From Methanobrevibacter thaueri (GTDB lineage Archaea > Methanobacteriota > Methanobacteria > Methanobacteriales > Methanobacteriaceae), in assembly GCF_015062915.1 (NCBI RefSeq), contig NZ_SUTJ01000007.1, positions 3,448 to 67,447 of the forward strand: DNA of 64,000 bases, given 5' to 3'. Numbering within the stretch: the first letter of the stretch is position 1; each line of letters opens with the position of its first letter. Both the position numbers and the translations under genes were made by a program. The notes under the pieces are model-generated. The model saw nothing but the letters and a program-made list of their open reading frames with translations. It was not told the DNA's origin and did not search any database. This document shows, one piece after another, positions 26,801-34,460 of the stretch.

Positions 26801-29399
26801 TTTTGTTACTCCAACTGGTTTTTTTAGTATCATGGAAAGTCAGGATATAACTTTTAAAAATTGTACTTTTGAAGATATGAGTTCAAAAGGCAACACTGCA
26901 TGTATTATATTAATCGCATCAATGCCAAATAAGGAGACTACTAATAATATAAAAATTGATAATTGTAAATTTATTGATTGTAGTGCACAAAACATTTTAT
27001 CTATTGGAAATGCTCAAAAAAAAAATGTAAAGTTAGTGTCTGTAACTAATTGTAATTTTGAAAATTGTACTGTTACTAATTACAATTTAGCGATTACTGT
27101 TAATGCGGATATTCATTTAACAAATAATACTTTCGATTCTGTTGCACCAATTACAATAAGTGATGGAACAATGCATTCTGAAGTTTCTTTCAATGTTTTT
27201 ACTAATGGTGATTTAACTTTAAATAATCCAGGAGATATTTTTGCAGAGTTAATGGATGAAGATGGCAATCACATTTATTCTTCTGCATTAAAATTCATTC
27301 TTGATGATGGTGAACCTATAACTCCTACAAGTTTTGATAAAACTACTGGTCTTTATAGATTAAGTTACACTCCAACTAAATCTGGTGAACTTCCGGTTAG
27401 CATTTCATGTGATAATGTTGAATTATCTGAAGTAACTCCATTTAATGTTATTGTTGTATCAGACCCAGAATTAACAATTAATGGAACCAATTCCATTACT
27501 TATGGTGATAATGTAATTAATGTCAACGCTACTTTAAAAGAAGATATCAATAATGAAAATGTGACTTTCACTATTCTTCAAGGCAGTAATGTTATTAATT
27601 CCACTACTGCAGTAGTCACCAATGGTTTTGCTAATGCTACATTCAATAATAAGTTGAATGCTGGATCATATACTCTCCGTGTTAGTTATACTGGTAGTGA
27701 GAGGTATGGTAGTGCAAGTGATTCTAAAACTTTAACTGTGGGTAAAGCTACTCCGGATATTACTGTAACTGTTAATCCGATTATTTATGTTGGTGATGAG
27801 ATTATAGTTACAGTTACTGTACCAGAAGATGTTAAAGGATATTTTGAAATCTGCAATCTTGCAAATAAAAATCATAATCAGGCTGCTACTGCAAAACAAA
27901 ATGTAAATATTGATAATGCTACAGTAACTCTTATATTTGATGATAAATTAGGTGTACATGAATATTGGTTCTGGTATGTTTTCAGGTCATCTAATGGTAA
28001 TTATGCAGATAAGTCCATTTCTAGTATAGGCAATTTGGATGGTGCACCTACATTTAGAATTATAAAATATGAAAGTATTCCTCAAATCAATGTCAATGAT
28101 GTTTGTTTAGGTGATAATGTTTCAATTAGTATCAGTGGTTTGAATGAGTCTGCCACTGGTAATATTACAATAACTATTGATGATTTGGAACCTGTAACCA
28201 TTGACGTTAAGGAAACATATAACATTAGTACTTTAGGTGCTGGTGTTCATATTGTTAAAGTGGTCTATTCCGGTGACGATACATTCAGTGCTAATGAAAC
28301 ATCCGAAACTTTCAATGTCTTCACTATTGCTCTTGAGAAATATGACATTGATTATAATAGTGATGCTGATGTGGTAGCGGTCTTGCCTGATGGTGCTGAA
28401 GGTATGTTGGGCATTGAAATTGATGGTAAAGATCCGATTAGTGCTCCTGTTGTAAACGGTAGCGCGACTTTCAAATTATCTAACCTCAAGCCTGGCAATT
28501 ATACTCTTCACATGGTTTATCAGGGAAATCCTGTCGGTTTGCATGTTGATGTCAACATCACAGTAATTCCTAAAATCACTCCTGTTGATGATTTGAATAC
28601 TGTTGACAATACTATCAGTCTTGATTTGCCAAGTGACGCTACCGGTAACTTGACAATCACTATTGACGGCAACACTACTGTTGTTGTGCCAGTTGTTAAT
28701 GGTACTGCAGCATATCCTGTTGAAAACTTGACTGCGGGTGAACATGAAATCACTGTGGCTTATGAAGGTAATTATCCATCATACACTTCAACCCAATCAG
28801 TTAATGTTGCTAAAGGAATTCCTGAAAGCAAAGTGAATCCGCCTGAAAGCATTACTGCAGGATCTGCTATTAGTTTGCCTATTACTTTACCTGGTGATGC
28901 TAACGGTATCTTATTGGTTGATGTTGACGGCAAGAAATACTATGCTGATGTGGTTAACGGTACTGCTAATGTGGATATTGCTGGTTTAAGTGCTGGTGAT
29001 AAGGTATTAACTTATAAGTATCTTGGTGATGATAAGTATGCTGCATTTACTGCAAACACTACCTTAAAAGTCACAGAACCTGCTAAAACTCCTGTAACTC
29101 CTGCTAAAGTAACTCCTGTTGCTTCTAAAATCACTGCTAAAAAGAAAACATTCAAAAAGGCTAAGAAAACTAAAAAGTATTCAATTACTTTGAAGGCAGG
29201 TAAAAAAGCAATCAGTAAAGTTAAGGTTACCATTAAGGTTGGCAAGAAAACTTACACTGCAAAAACCAATGCTAAAGGTAAGGCAACATTCAACCTTAAA
29301 AAATTAACCAAAAAAGGCAAGTACACTGCAGTGATTAAGTTCAAAGGAAACAAAAACTACAAGGCAAGCAGTAAAAAAGTTAAAATAACAGTTAAATAG
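23844..29399 (+). CDS. Giant adhesin-like protein with PQQ-type beta-propeller
   Basis: Secreted protein of 1851 residues with a mosaic architecture. A signal peptide covers residues 1-25 and a first beta-helix about 80-440. A beta-propeller of the PQQ/WD-like type spans about 508-850, starting GDQLWNASLEGALGGTPLVVGDRIYVPNG and repeating L-W-N and G..IY patterns. A second beta-helix covers about 890-1160 and Ig-like repeats about 1205-1760. A lysine-rich terminal module of about 90 residues (KITAKKKTFKKAKKTKKYS...) closes the protein. GGGAGA precedes the ATG. The propeller insertion is unusual among methanogen adhesins and may bind a ligand or partner protein; the cofactor PQQ is not implied. 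Confidence 0.85.
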   Translation: MKFRKILISLIFIMFLLGITCVSAENIDDISELSTIDADDVISVDESLDDNIGVEKSDVLADSNPTSVNNWNDLASAVGGSSGPDVVNIESNLTPGSQITINHDVTIVGSDDTYIGGASSSNAASYSDILFLSTGSGLSITLKNIKFQNCGGNTLMKFAGNGNYILDNCTFENITATSTKQVVVHLNYGYCEIINCTFEKCSTSYGTLSNYHETNVNNVHMVVRNSTFKNNYANVEPGVINNCGHLTVYDSTFEDNSAAWWAGAIHTHTNANTTVVRSIFKDNLAGWNGGALCTYSYLRVVNSTFVGNNATTNRGGGAIFGFYQGSAPYIIVENCDFINNTGISGNGGAIIVASGTLIVDDSRFENNKANATNGGAISSGSSTTTINNCNFTNNYAYGRGGAIFAGSAGHLNVYNCQFVNNTASEGNDIAYHYTTKRTNKAFLSYDYNEFWGENNASGSIYAYNKDYLSVDNGTHNIFHDISEYVVPSEENTTNDTNGSSGTIIVPDSFNGDQLWNASLEGALGGTPLVVGDRIYVPNGQSIYCLNITNGNLLWNVSSSAGYFHELALHNGVLIAPCAWDKFYMFNPINGSEIQPDSNMYQASSYYAPAIDGNTIYVSSEYPYGASGNAWIAVVKLVDGVYTYTGSILDIAGVEYGSQALLSQPILNGGYLWVNTINGLMRVDLTTNASSIVLTNTVGKPAVGGNIIYVLTSDNHICGVNASGDVVENIAVGGNVGSTLAISNDNATLYTVNANGEVYLADLSSSAAYSIYQFNPVSSALAVGNDGNLYIGDDAGIFWVICPYTYDYFNWYAEITYTYNASSPILGTPLIKNGVIYIGTDNTFYALSASSINLFFLRSTNSLPSSINNQFISSNELLGSTSNEILENELNIIYLNPKQLSQDEFLSDTIYYLNEGIYNITDTIVWCGGPQASGAKKNIIIKPNGTANVIINFVTTKTAASQQRAFLNIYYSNNITLENLKFTAGSGFVTPTGFFSIMESQDITFKNCTFEDMSSKGNTACIILIASMPNKETTNNIKIDNCKFIDCSAQNILSIGNAQKKNVKLVSVTNCNFENCTVTNYNLAITVNADIHLTNNTFDSVAPITISDGTMHSEVSFNVFTNGDLTLNNPGDIFAELMDEDGNHIYSSALKFILDDGEPITPTSFDKTTGLYRLSYTPTKSGELPVSISCDNVELSEVTPFNVIVVSDPELTINGTNSITYGDNVINVNATLKEDINNENVTFTILQGSNVINSTTAVVTNGFANATFNNKLNAGSYTLRVSYTGSERYGSASDSKTLTVGKATPDITVTVNPIIYVGDEIIVTVTVPEDVKGYFEICNLANKNHNQAATAKQNVNIDNATVTLIFDDKLGVHEYWFWYVFRSSNGNYADKSISSIGNLDGAPTFRIIKYESIPQINVNDVCLGDNVSISISGLNESATGNITITIDDLEPVTIDVKETYNISTLGAGVHIVKVVYSGDDTFSANETSETFNVFTIALEKYDIDYNSDADVVAVLPDGAEGMLGIEIDGKDPISAPVVNGSATFKLSNLKPGNYTLHMVYQGNPVGLHVDVNITVIPKITPVDDLNTVDNTISLDLPSDATGNLTITIDGNTTVVVPVVNGTAAYPVENLTAGEHEITVAYEGNYPSYTSTQSVNVAKGIPESKVNPPESITAGSAISLPITLPGDANGILLVDVDGKKYYADVVNGTANVDIAGLSAGDKVLTYKYLGDDKYAAFTANTTLKVTEPAKTPVTPAKVTPVASKITAKKKTFKKAKKTKKYSITLKAGKKAISKVKVTIKVGKKTYTAKTNAKGKATFNLKKLTKKGKYTAVIKFKGNKNYKASSKKVKITVK

Positions 29400-29419
29400 G
29401 GATTTTAATAAATCTCTAT
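29396..29419 (+). terminator. Terminator of the propeller adhesin
   Basis: ATAGGGATT pairs with AATCTCTAT (one G-U pair) around a six-base loop, overlapping the TAG stop codon. It is followed by TTCTTTTTTTATTTTTTT. Confidence 0.6.
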
Positions 29420-29584
29420 TTCTTTTTTTATTTTTTTCTAAACACCATTTTTAATTAAAAATAACCTTTCACATACCTCATTTTACTAAATTTTATATTC
29501 TACTTCAAACAAAAATTAAATCGTATTTTAATATTTATTAAAATAGTTTTATAAAAAAATGTGAATGTGTGGGAGGTGAGAAAG

Positions 29585-31801
29585 ATAAGAAAACCTGTCG
29601 GATTAATGTTTATCTCATTAGTATTATTGTTTTTGGTATTGAATGGTGTTCATGCAGATGAAAACGCAACGGATGTTCTACAGGTCAATGTAACGGAAGT
29701 TGATGTTTCAAGCAGTTTTCAGGATGAATCCATTATGGATAATCCGGATTCTCAGGATTTGGTGTTCAATATCACAAGCGACAACGTCGATGATTATTTT
29801 GTAAGGGGAACCTTGAAGTCCACTTACTCATATGCTAACCTGTTCATATCCGAGGATATGGAGGATCTTGGCATATTGACAATCAGGGCAAACAATGTGA
29901 CAATAAACGGCAACAATCATACATTGAAAAACACCTTTTTCAGCATTGAGTCTACCGGCGTTACATTGAACAATCTGACACTCTGTTTGACTGAAAGCGA
30001 TGAGGATAATGATTATGCGGCCATTGACCTTTGGAGGGCAAGTGGCACTACAATAAGCAATGTGAACATTGACTTTAATGTTCCACGTGACACCAGCGCC
30101 TACGGAATCTATTCACAGGGAACCAGATACTCACTAATCAATAACCTGAAAATAATCAACACTACAGTCGGCATCAATGGTGATAACCGTGCTGAGGGTC
30201 GTGTCTATGGTATAAGGATGGAATATTCGCCAAATGCAATACTCGAAAACAATACAATAAATGCAAATCTGCCTTTGCATACTGTTGCGTTCAGGGGTAC
30301 CACTGCAGACCTGGACTCTGAGTTCTGTCTGGCGGTGGGAATATCCAATTGCGATAATCTGGTATTCAACAGTAATGTTGTAAATACCAATGTCAATGTC
30401 CGACCGGAGTGCGCCTATCCTACTTTGGATGCAGTGTTCATCTGCGATTCCAGGGACTGCAACATTACCAATAATGTAATCACATTGATTGATGACATTA
30501 CATATAAGGATGAGGCGAACTACCTGTATGCATTGGACGGCTACAGGGTTGATAACCTGTTAATTGAAGGCAACCGTATTCGTCTTGGAACTGCAGGTGG
30601 TGCTTATGCTGCGGGTACTGCATATCCAATACAGTTGACCGGTCCTGCAAGCGGTGTATTGATACAGCATAACAATCTCTACTCCAAAAGCAACGGTCCG
30701 AATATCGGTATATATTCCCATAACTTCAACGGTGACAACTACATTACAATACTCAACAACTACATCAATGTCACCGGTCGTGCGGGAAACCACAGCTGGG
30801 CTTTGGTGGCTGGTATTGAGTCACAGGACAATAATGACATTATCATGAACAATATCATTGAGGTTCACAATACCGGTGAGGTCAAATGGGAGGACAACAT
30901 TTATGGTATTTCATATTCGCAGAAAACCGACAGCACACACACTTACAGGGTCATCAACAACACTGTTATAAGTGACGGATACTACGTGTCTCATATGCTT
31001 GATGCGGACAATACCACAGTGACCAATAATACATTGGTGCGTACTGACAAGTATGCTGACACCGATTATGATCCGTTCAAGCGTGGTGATTCTATTGGTG
31101 CGGATACTGATGAGTCCAGGAACAATGACTTTTCTGGAAACCGTGTAATCACAATATTCGAGTATGGTCTGGAGCATCAAAGCGATGAGGTTGACGGCGG
31201 TGATCCGTTTGTATATGTTCCGCCTGAAAACGTAAACGGCAGAACCAATGTAATCAACGGCAGCGGCATTGCACCTCAAAGGCCGGGATTTCCTGGTGGC
31301 AATCCTTTGATTCCGGGAAACAATGGTGGGGGCTCAATAAACACCGGCGGCAATAGTCCTGGTGGTTTCCACAGTCCGGATGCGGCTGATGGTGACAATG
31401 GATATAACGGTTTTCCGGACCTGAGCGGTGACAATGGTGAAAGCCTGTCACGCAAAACAAATCAGGGAAATAATGTTAAAACCGTGAATTCATTCAATAA
31501 CGAGGGAAGCAATAGTAATTCGTATAATAATCTTGTGGCATCTTCGAATTCTACTTCTAGTGATGCTCCGAGTGTTGATGGTGTGGCTGTCAGTGGAAGG
31601 TCTTCCAGTGCTGCTTCTTCAGCGGGTGCTGCGGGAAGCAGTGGTGCATCACAGGATTCAAGCAAGGCTTATGAGATTAGCAAGAATATTGTGGAGAATG
31701 GTCCTGATGATATTTTAAAATTCATTGCACTTGCAGTTGTGTGTGAGATTCTGCTTGTTGTCGGATACAGGAGAAAGGAAAGTGAAGACATTACAGATTA
31801 A
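29585..31801 (+). CDS. Adhesin-like beta-helix protein with C-terminal membrane anchor
   Basis: Surface protein of about 738 residues. A signal peptide (VGLMFISLVLLFLVLNGVHA) is followed by a NosD-like parallel beta-helix rich in N-N-x-I repeats (about 60-520), a Gly/Ser/Asn-rich linker (about 555-700) and a single C-terminal helix (LKFIALAVVCEILLVVGY) ending in charged residues. It lacks the lysine-rich wall module of its neighbours, so it is anchored differently. A strong GGGAGGTGA (29571-29579) is ideally spaced for an ATA codon at 29585. GTG codons at 29561, 29567 and 29576 are in frame but lie before or inside that site, so the start is uncertain. Confidence 0.8.
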   Translation: MRKPVGLMFISLVLLFLVLNGVHADENATDVLQVNVTEVDVSSSFQDESIMDNPDSQDLVFNITSDNVDDYFVRGTLKSTYSYANLFISEDMEDLGILTIRANNVTINGNNHTLKNTFFSIESTGVTLNNLTLCLTESDEDNDYAAIDLWRASGTTISNVNIDFNVPRDTSAYGIYSQGTRYSLINNLKIINTTVGINGDNRAEGRVYGIRMEYSPNAILENNTINANLPLHTVAFRGTTADLDSEFCLAVGISNCDNLVFNSNVVNTNVNVRPECAYPTLDAVFICDSRDCNITNNVITLIDDITYKDEANYLYALDGYRVDNLLIEGNRIRLGTAGGAYAAGTAYPIQLTGPASGVLIQHNNLYSKSNGPNIGIYSHNFNGDNYITILNNYINVTGRAGNHSWALVAGIESQDNNDIIMNNIIEVHNTGEVKWEDNIYGISYSQKTDSTHTYRVINNTVISDGYYVSHMLDADNTTVTNNTLVRTDKYADTDYDPFKRGDSIGADTDESRNNDFSGNRVITIFEYGLEHQSDEVDGGDPFVYVPPENVNGRTNVINGSGIAPQRPGFPGGNPLIPGNNGGGSINTGGNSPGGFHSPDAADGDNGYNGFPDLSGDNGESLSRKTNQGNNVKTVNSFNNEGSNSNSYNNLVASSNSTSSDAPSVDGVAVSGRSSSAASSAGAAGSSGASQDSSKAYEISKNIVENGPDDILKFIALAVVCEILLVVGYRRKESEDITD

Positions 31802-31828
31802 CTGCCATGGCAGTTGATCTCTTTTTTT
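31800..31828 (+). terminator. Perfect palindrome terminator of the anchored adhesin
   Basis: AACTGCCATGGCAGTT (31800-31815) is a perfect palindrome beginning inside the stop codon and followed by GATCTC and seven T. A near-identical copy lies at 33389-33404. Confidence 0.65.
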
Positions 31829-32045
31829 GTATTTTTCAAAAGCATCGAATTATTGATTTTACGATTAAGCAAACACTTGATTTTTATATTAACTTTTTGA
31901 TTTATTTTTGTATGATTTTTTCAAATTGGATAGGTTCATCCCATTCATAAATGCTTTTGTGATTTTACACACTGTCGCACTTTCAAAACTTTTTAATATT
32001 TTATTAGATATATTGATATTTAGGAAAGATTTTTGGAGGAATAAA

Positions 32046-33251
32046 ATGATGAACTTTGATTTAAGCATTGATCGTGAAAGTCCATTTCAACCAGGTAAGC
32101 CAGTTTCTCCGTATTTTTTTAAAGGAAGACATGCAAGCATTCAAAAGATTTTAAGATATTATAACAATGCCTGTAACTGTGATGTGCAGCATTTCTTTTT
32201 GACTGGAAAAAAAGGGATAGGTAAAACATCTCTTGCAGAATTTGTCAAGCAATATCTTGAAGACAATAAAAATGCTTTAGGTATTTATGTTTCCAATAAA
32301 GGTCAGCATTCTCTGGAAAATCTTGTAACTTCCATATTTGAAGCATTCCTGAATAATGTGGAAAGAGGATTTTTTGAAAGAAACTTTGAAGGGTTGTTTG
32401 GAAGTATTGAAAGCGTTGAATTCATGGGCACTAAAATCCGTTTCAAGCCGGATGAGGAGACATCAAGAGATTTGGTGGCCAGTTTTCATTATATATTAAA
32501 TGAGTTGATTAATGATGAGTTTGATGATTATGATTGTATCTTTTTGGTGATTGATGATATCAACGGATTGTCCCAGCAGGAAGAATTTGTAAACTGGTAT
32601 AAACGATTTGCAGACACAATTGAAGTTGACAGCTCATTTGACTTGCCGTTATATATTCTATTTGCAGGGTATCCGGAAAAATTCGACAATCTTGTTTTGC
32701 AGGACTTGTCATTCGGCAGGATATTTCACCATGAGGAAATTAGCAGTCTTGAAAATACTGATGTTCGTGAATTTTTCATCAATGCATTTGATAGTGTGGG
32801 TATGAAATGTGAAGATGATGCGCTGGAACTGCTTGTTTTGTTTTCTCAAGGGTCCCCATTAATGATGCAGCATATTGGTGATGCAGTATTTTGGAAATCA
32901 GATGGTGAAATCATAACAAAGGAAACTGCAACAATTGGAGTTTTGAATGCGGCTAATGAACTTGGAAGCAAACAGATACGTCCGGACTTAAATAGGATAG
33001 GATCTAAACATTACATTAATATTCTTTTGAAATTGGGCAAGCATCAGATTTACAGTTTTCAGAAATCTGAATTGGAGGAGTATTTGTCCGATGATGAAAA
33101 GGGTGTTTTAAGCAATTTTTTAGCAAAAATGATTAAAATCGGCATATTGAATTCAAAAGGTGTTAAAAACAGTGGGGAATATGAATTCAGCAATATTTTG
33201 TACTTCACATATTTCATGATCAAGGCAAATGAAGGTGAAGTTTTAACTTAA
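32046..33251 (+). CDS. AAA/STAND-like ATPase
   Basis: Cytoplasmic ATP-binding protein of 401 residues. Walker A is GKKGIGKTSL (about residue 57) and Walker B is DCIFLVIDDING (about residue 165); the C-terminal about 120 residues look like a winged-helix region. This arrangement resembles the archaeal MoxR/ORC-like or STAND ATPases often found alone near variable loci. The ATG at 32046 is chosen because GGAGGA lies five bases upstream; longer frames would use unlikely codons. It sits inside the adhesin island, between an adhesin and a duplicated adhesin tail. Its target is unknown; regulation or a defence-like role are possible. Confidence 0.75.
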   Translation: MMNFDLSIDRESPFQPGKPVSPYFFKGRHASIQKILRYYNNACNCDVQHFFLTGKKGIGKTSLAEFVKQYLEDNKNALGIYVSNKGQHSLENLVTSIFEAFLNNVERGFFERNFEGLFGSIESVEFMGTKIRFKPDEETSRDLVASFHYILNELINDEFDDYDCIFLVIDDINGLSQQEEFVNWYKRFADTIEVDSSFDLPLYILFAGYPEKFDNLVLQDLSFGRIFHHEEISSLENTDVREFFINAFDSVGMKCEDDALELLVLFSQGSPLMMQHIGDAVFWKSDGEIITKETATIGVLNAANELGSKQIRPDLNRIGSKHYINILLKLGKHQIYSFQKSELEEYLSDDEKGVLSNFLAKMIKIGILNSKGVKNSGEYEFSNILYFTYFMIKANEGEVLT

Positions 33252-33294
33252 AAAAAATATGATGCTGATTAATTAAGTCTATGGGCAGATTTAA

Positions 33295-33390
33295 AGTGGT
33301 ATTTTAAAATCCATAGCTCTTGCGGTGGCGTGTGAGATTCTGCTTGTTGTCGGATACGGGAGAAAGGAAAGTGAAGACATTACAGATTAA
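33295..33390 (+). pseudogene. Duplicated C-terminal fragment of an anchored adhesin
   Basis: Reading GGT ATT TTA AAA from 33298 gives GILKSIALAVACEILLVVGY and the same charged end as the adhesin at 29585, stopping at 33388-33390. A TAA lies just upstream in frame, so no complete gene exists. The last 20 or so codons and the terminator are nearly identical in DNA to the intact copy (two differences in 86 bases at 33331-33416), so the fragment is a recent duplication or deletion remnant. Confidence 0.82.
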
Positions 33391-33417
33391 CTGCCATTGC
33401 AGTTGATCTCTTTTTTT
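33389..33417 (+). terminator. Second copy of the adhesin terminator
   Basis: AACTGCCATTGCAGTT, one base different from the palindrome at 31800, followed by GATCTC and a run of T. It belongs to the adhesin-tail remnant. Confidence 0.6.
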
Positions 33418-33441
33418 ATTATTATTTTTTCTTGGGATTCG

Positions 33442-33456
33442 AACCTATCGAATAAT
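33442..33456 (-). other. tRNA T-arm-like fragment
   Basis: The plus strand reads TGGGATTCGAACCTA; on the minus strand this is TAGGTTCGAATCCCA, containing the invariant GTTCGAATCC of a tRNA T-arm. No anticodon arm or acceptor stem is found at the proper distance and the T-stem has mismatches, so it is at most a relic such as an old integration site. Confidence 0.3.
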
Positions 33457-33716
33457 TGATTTAGTAATTAATTAAATAACTACTTTTTTTATAATCCTGC
33501 CTTTTCATTAACAATATTTTTTATTATTGTAATTGTCTTTTCAAGTCGTGTATTTTTATTCATGTTGATGTGGATTGCACTATATTTTTTTAATAATTTC
33601 ATGGGGATTATGTATTTGGGTTAGTGAAATTGATTTTCACTGCATCAAGTCTTATTTATAATGAAATTCAAAATATTAGATTAGTGAGGTAGCAAAAGCT
33701 TGATATATTTTGACAA

Positions 33717-33782
33717 GTATCTAAGTAATACTTTTTGGCAATTTTTGTAGTATTTTTTTACATTTCTCTAATGTATTTTTTT
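33717..33782 (+). repeat. Island-flanking direct repeat, right copy
   Basis: Partner of 18264-18328, in the same orientation, located just before the 3' end of the fibrillarin gene. Two long identical blocks are kept while the intervening bases differ, which argues against chance AT-rich similarity but does not prove a mobile element. Confidence 0.6.
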
Positions 33783-33815
33783 TTGAAAAATCCCTTGTAA
33801 ACTTAGTCAATTATT

Positions 33816-34457
33816 TTAAAAATTTTTTTCCACTAACAATGCAATATGGTCTTTTTCGTAAGGTTCCAGTTTCACCTTTTCAACAATCTTAAAACCTTTC
33901 TCCTTCAATTTCTTCTCTTGTTCCTTGAATATCTTTTTAGGCTTTTGAACAACATCAATACTTCTGGCCTTAATCATTAATAGACCAACACCATCATCGG
34001 TTGAAAATAGGTTCATATTTCTCATGAACAATTCGGTCTGTGTAGGTTGAGCCACATCACAGTACACAAGATCTGTTTTTTCAACAATGTTGAGATATCC
34101 TTTGGGTTTGGTTGCATCACCTAAAATCGGAGCAATATTAGGTCTCTGACGTGAAAGCTGAACCAGTTTCTTTGCGGTTGTTGGTGAAAACTCAACGGCA
34201 TAAACCCTTCCTTCGGTTACAATGTCTGAAATGTGTGAAACTGTTGTTCCTGTTGAAGCACCAAGGTATAGAACTTTTGAGGTTTCCTGGAGGTCCAGAT
34301 TTTCCAATCCGTTTAAAAGTGCTGCAGCCAATTTTGAACGTCTAGGATTCCATATTCTGTATTCCTCATCTTCCATAATCAACTCTTCTCCATAAACGGA
34401 TATTCCGGGAGTCAAGTTTTTTGTTGCAACATTGCCGTCTTTGAAATAAACTTTCAT
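33816..34457 (-). CDS. flpA: Fibrillarin-like 2'-O-methyltransferase
   Basis: Catalytic subunit of box C/D sRNPs, placing 2'-O-methyl groups on rRNA and tRNA using SAM. The 213-residue protein shows the fibrillarin start with NPRRSKLAAA (about residue 38), the SAM-binding VLYLGASTGTTVSHISDIV, and VYCDVAQPTQ containing the catalytic aspartate region, ending KDHIALLVEK. It is encoded 3 nt after nop5, its protein partner, so both are produced in a fixed ratio. It is normal length for the archaeal family. Confidence 0.95.
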   Translation of the reverse strand: MKVYFKDGNVATKNLTPGISVYGEELIMEDEEYRIWNPRRSKLAAALLNGLENLDLQETSKVLYLGASTGTTVSHISDIVTEGRVYAVEFSPTTAKKLVQLSRQRPNIAPILGDATKPKGYLNIVEKTDLVYCDVAQPTQTELFMRNMNLFSTDDGVGLLMIKARSIDVVQKPKKIFKEQEKKLKEKGFKIVEKVKLEPYEKDHIALLVEKNF

Positions 34458-34460
34458 GCT

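Larger units (their letters stand above)
33391..33815. other. AT-rich intergenic region right of the adhesin island
   Basis: No gene is seen. The region contains the adhesin terminator copy, a T-arm-like fragment, a small hairpin (AGTGAAA at 33623-33629 with TTTCACT at 33635-33641) and the right flanking repeat. Part of 33455-33480 still resembles sequence after the intact adhesin (ATCGAAT.ATTGATTT), so the duplication may extend past the terminator. Confidence 0.6.

Noticed and set aside
33520..33815. A tRNA gene near the T-arm-like fragment
   Set aside because: No acceptor stem or anticodon arm can be drawn at suitable distances on either strand; only a relic is supportable.
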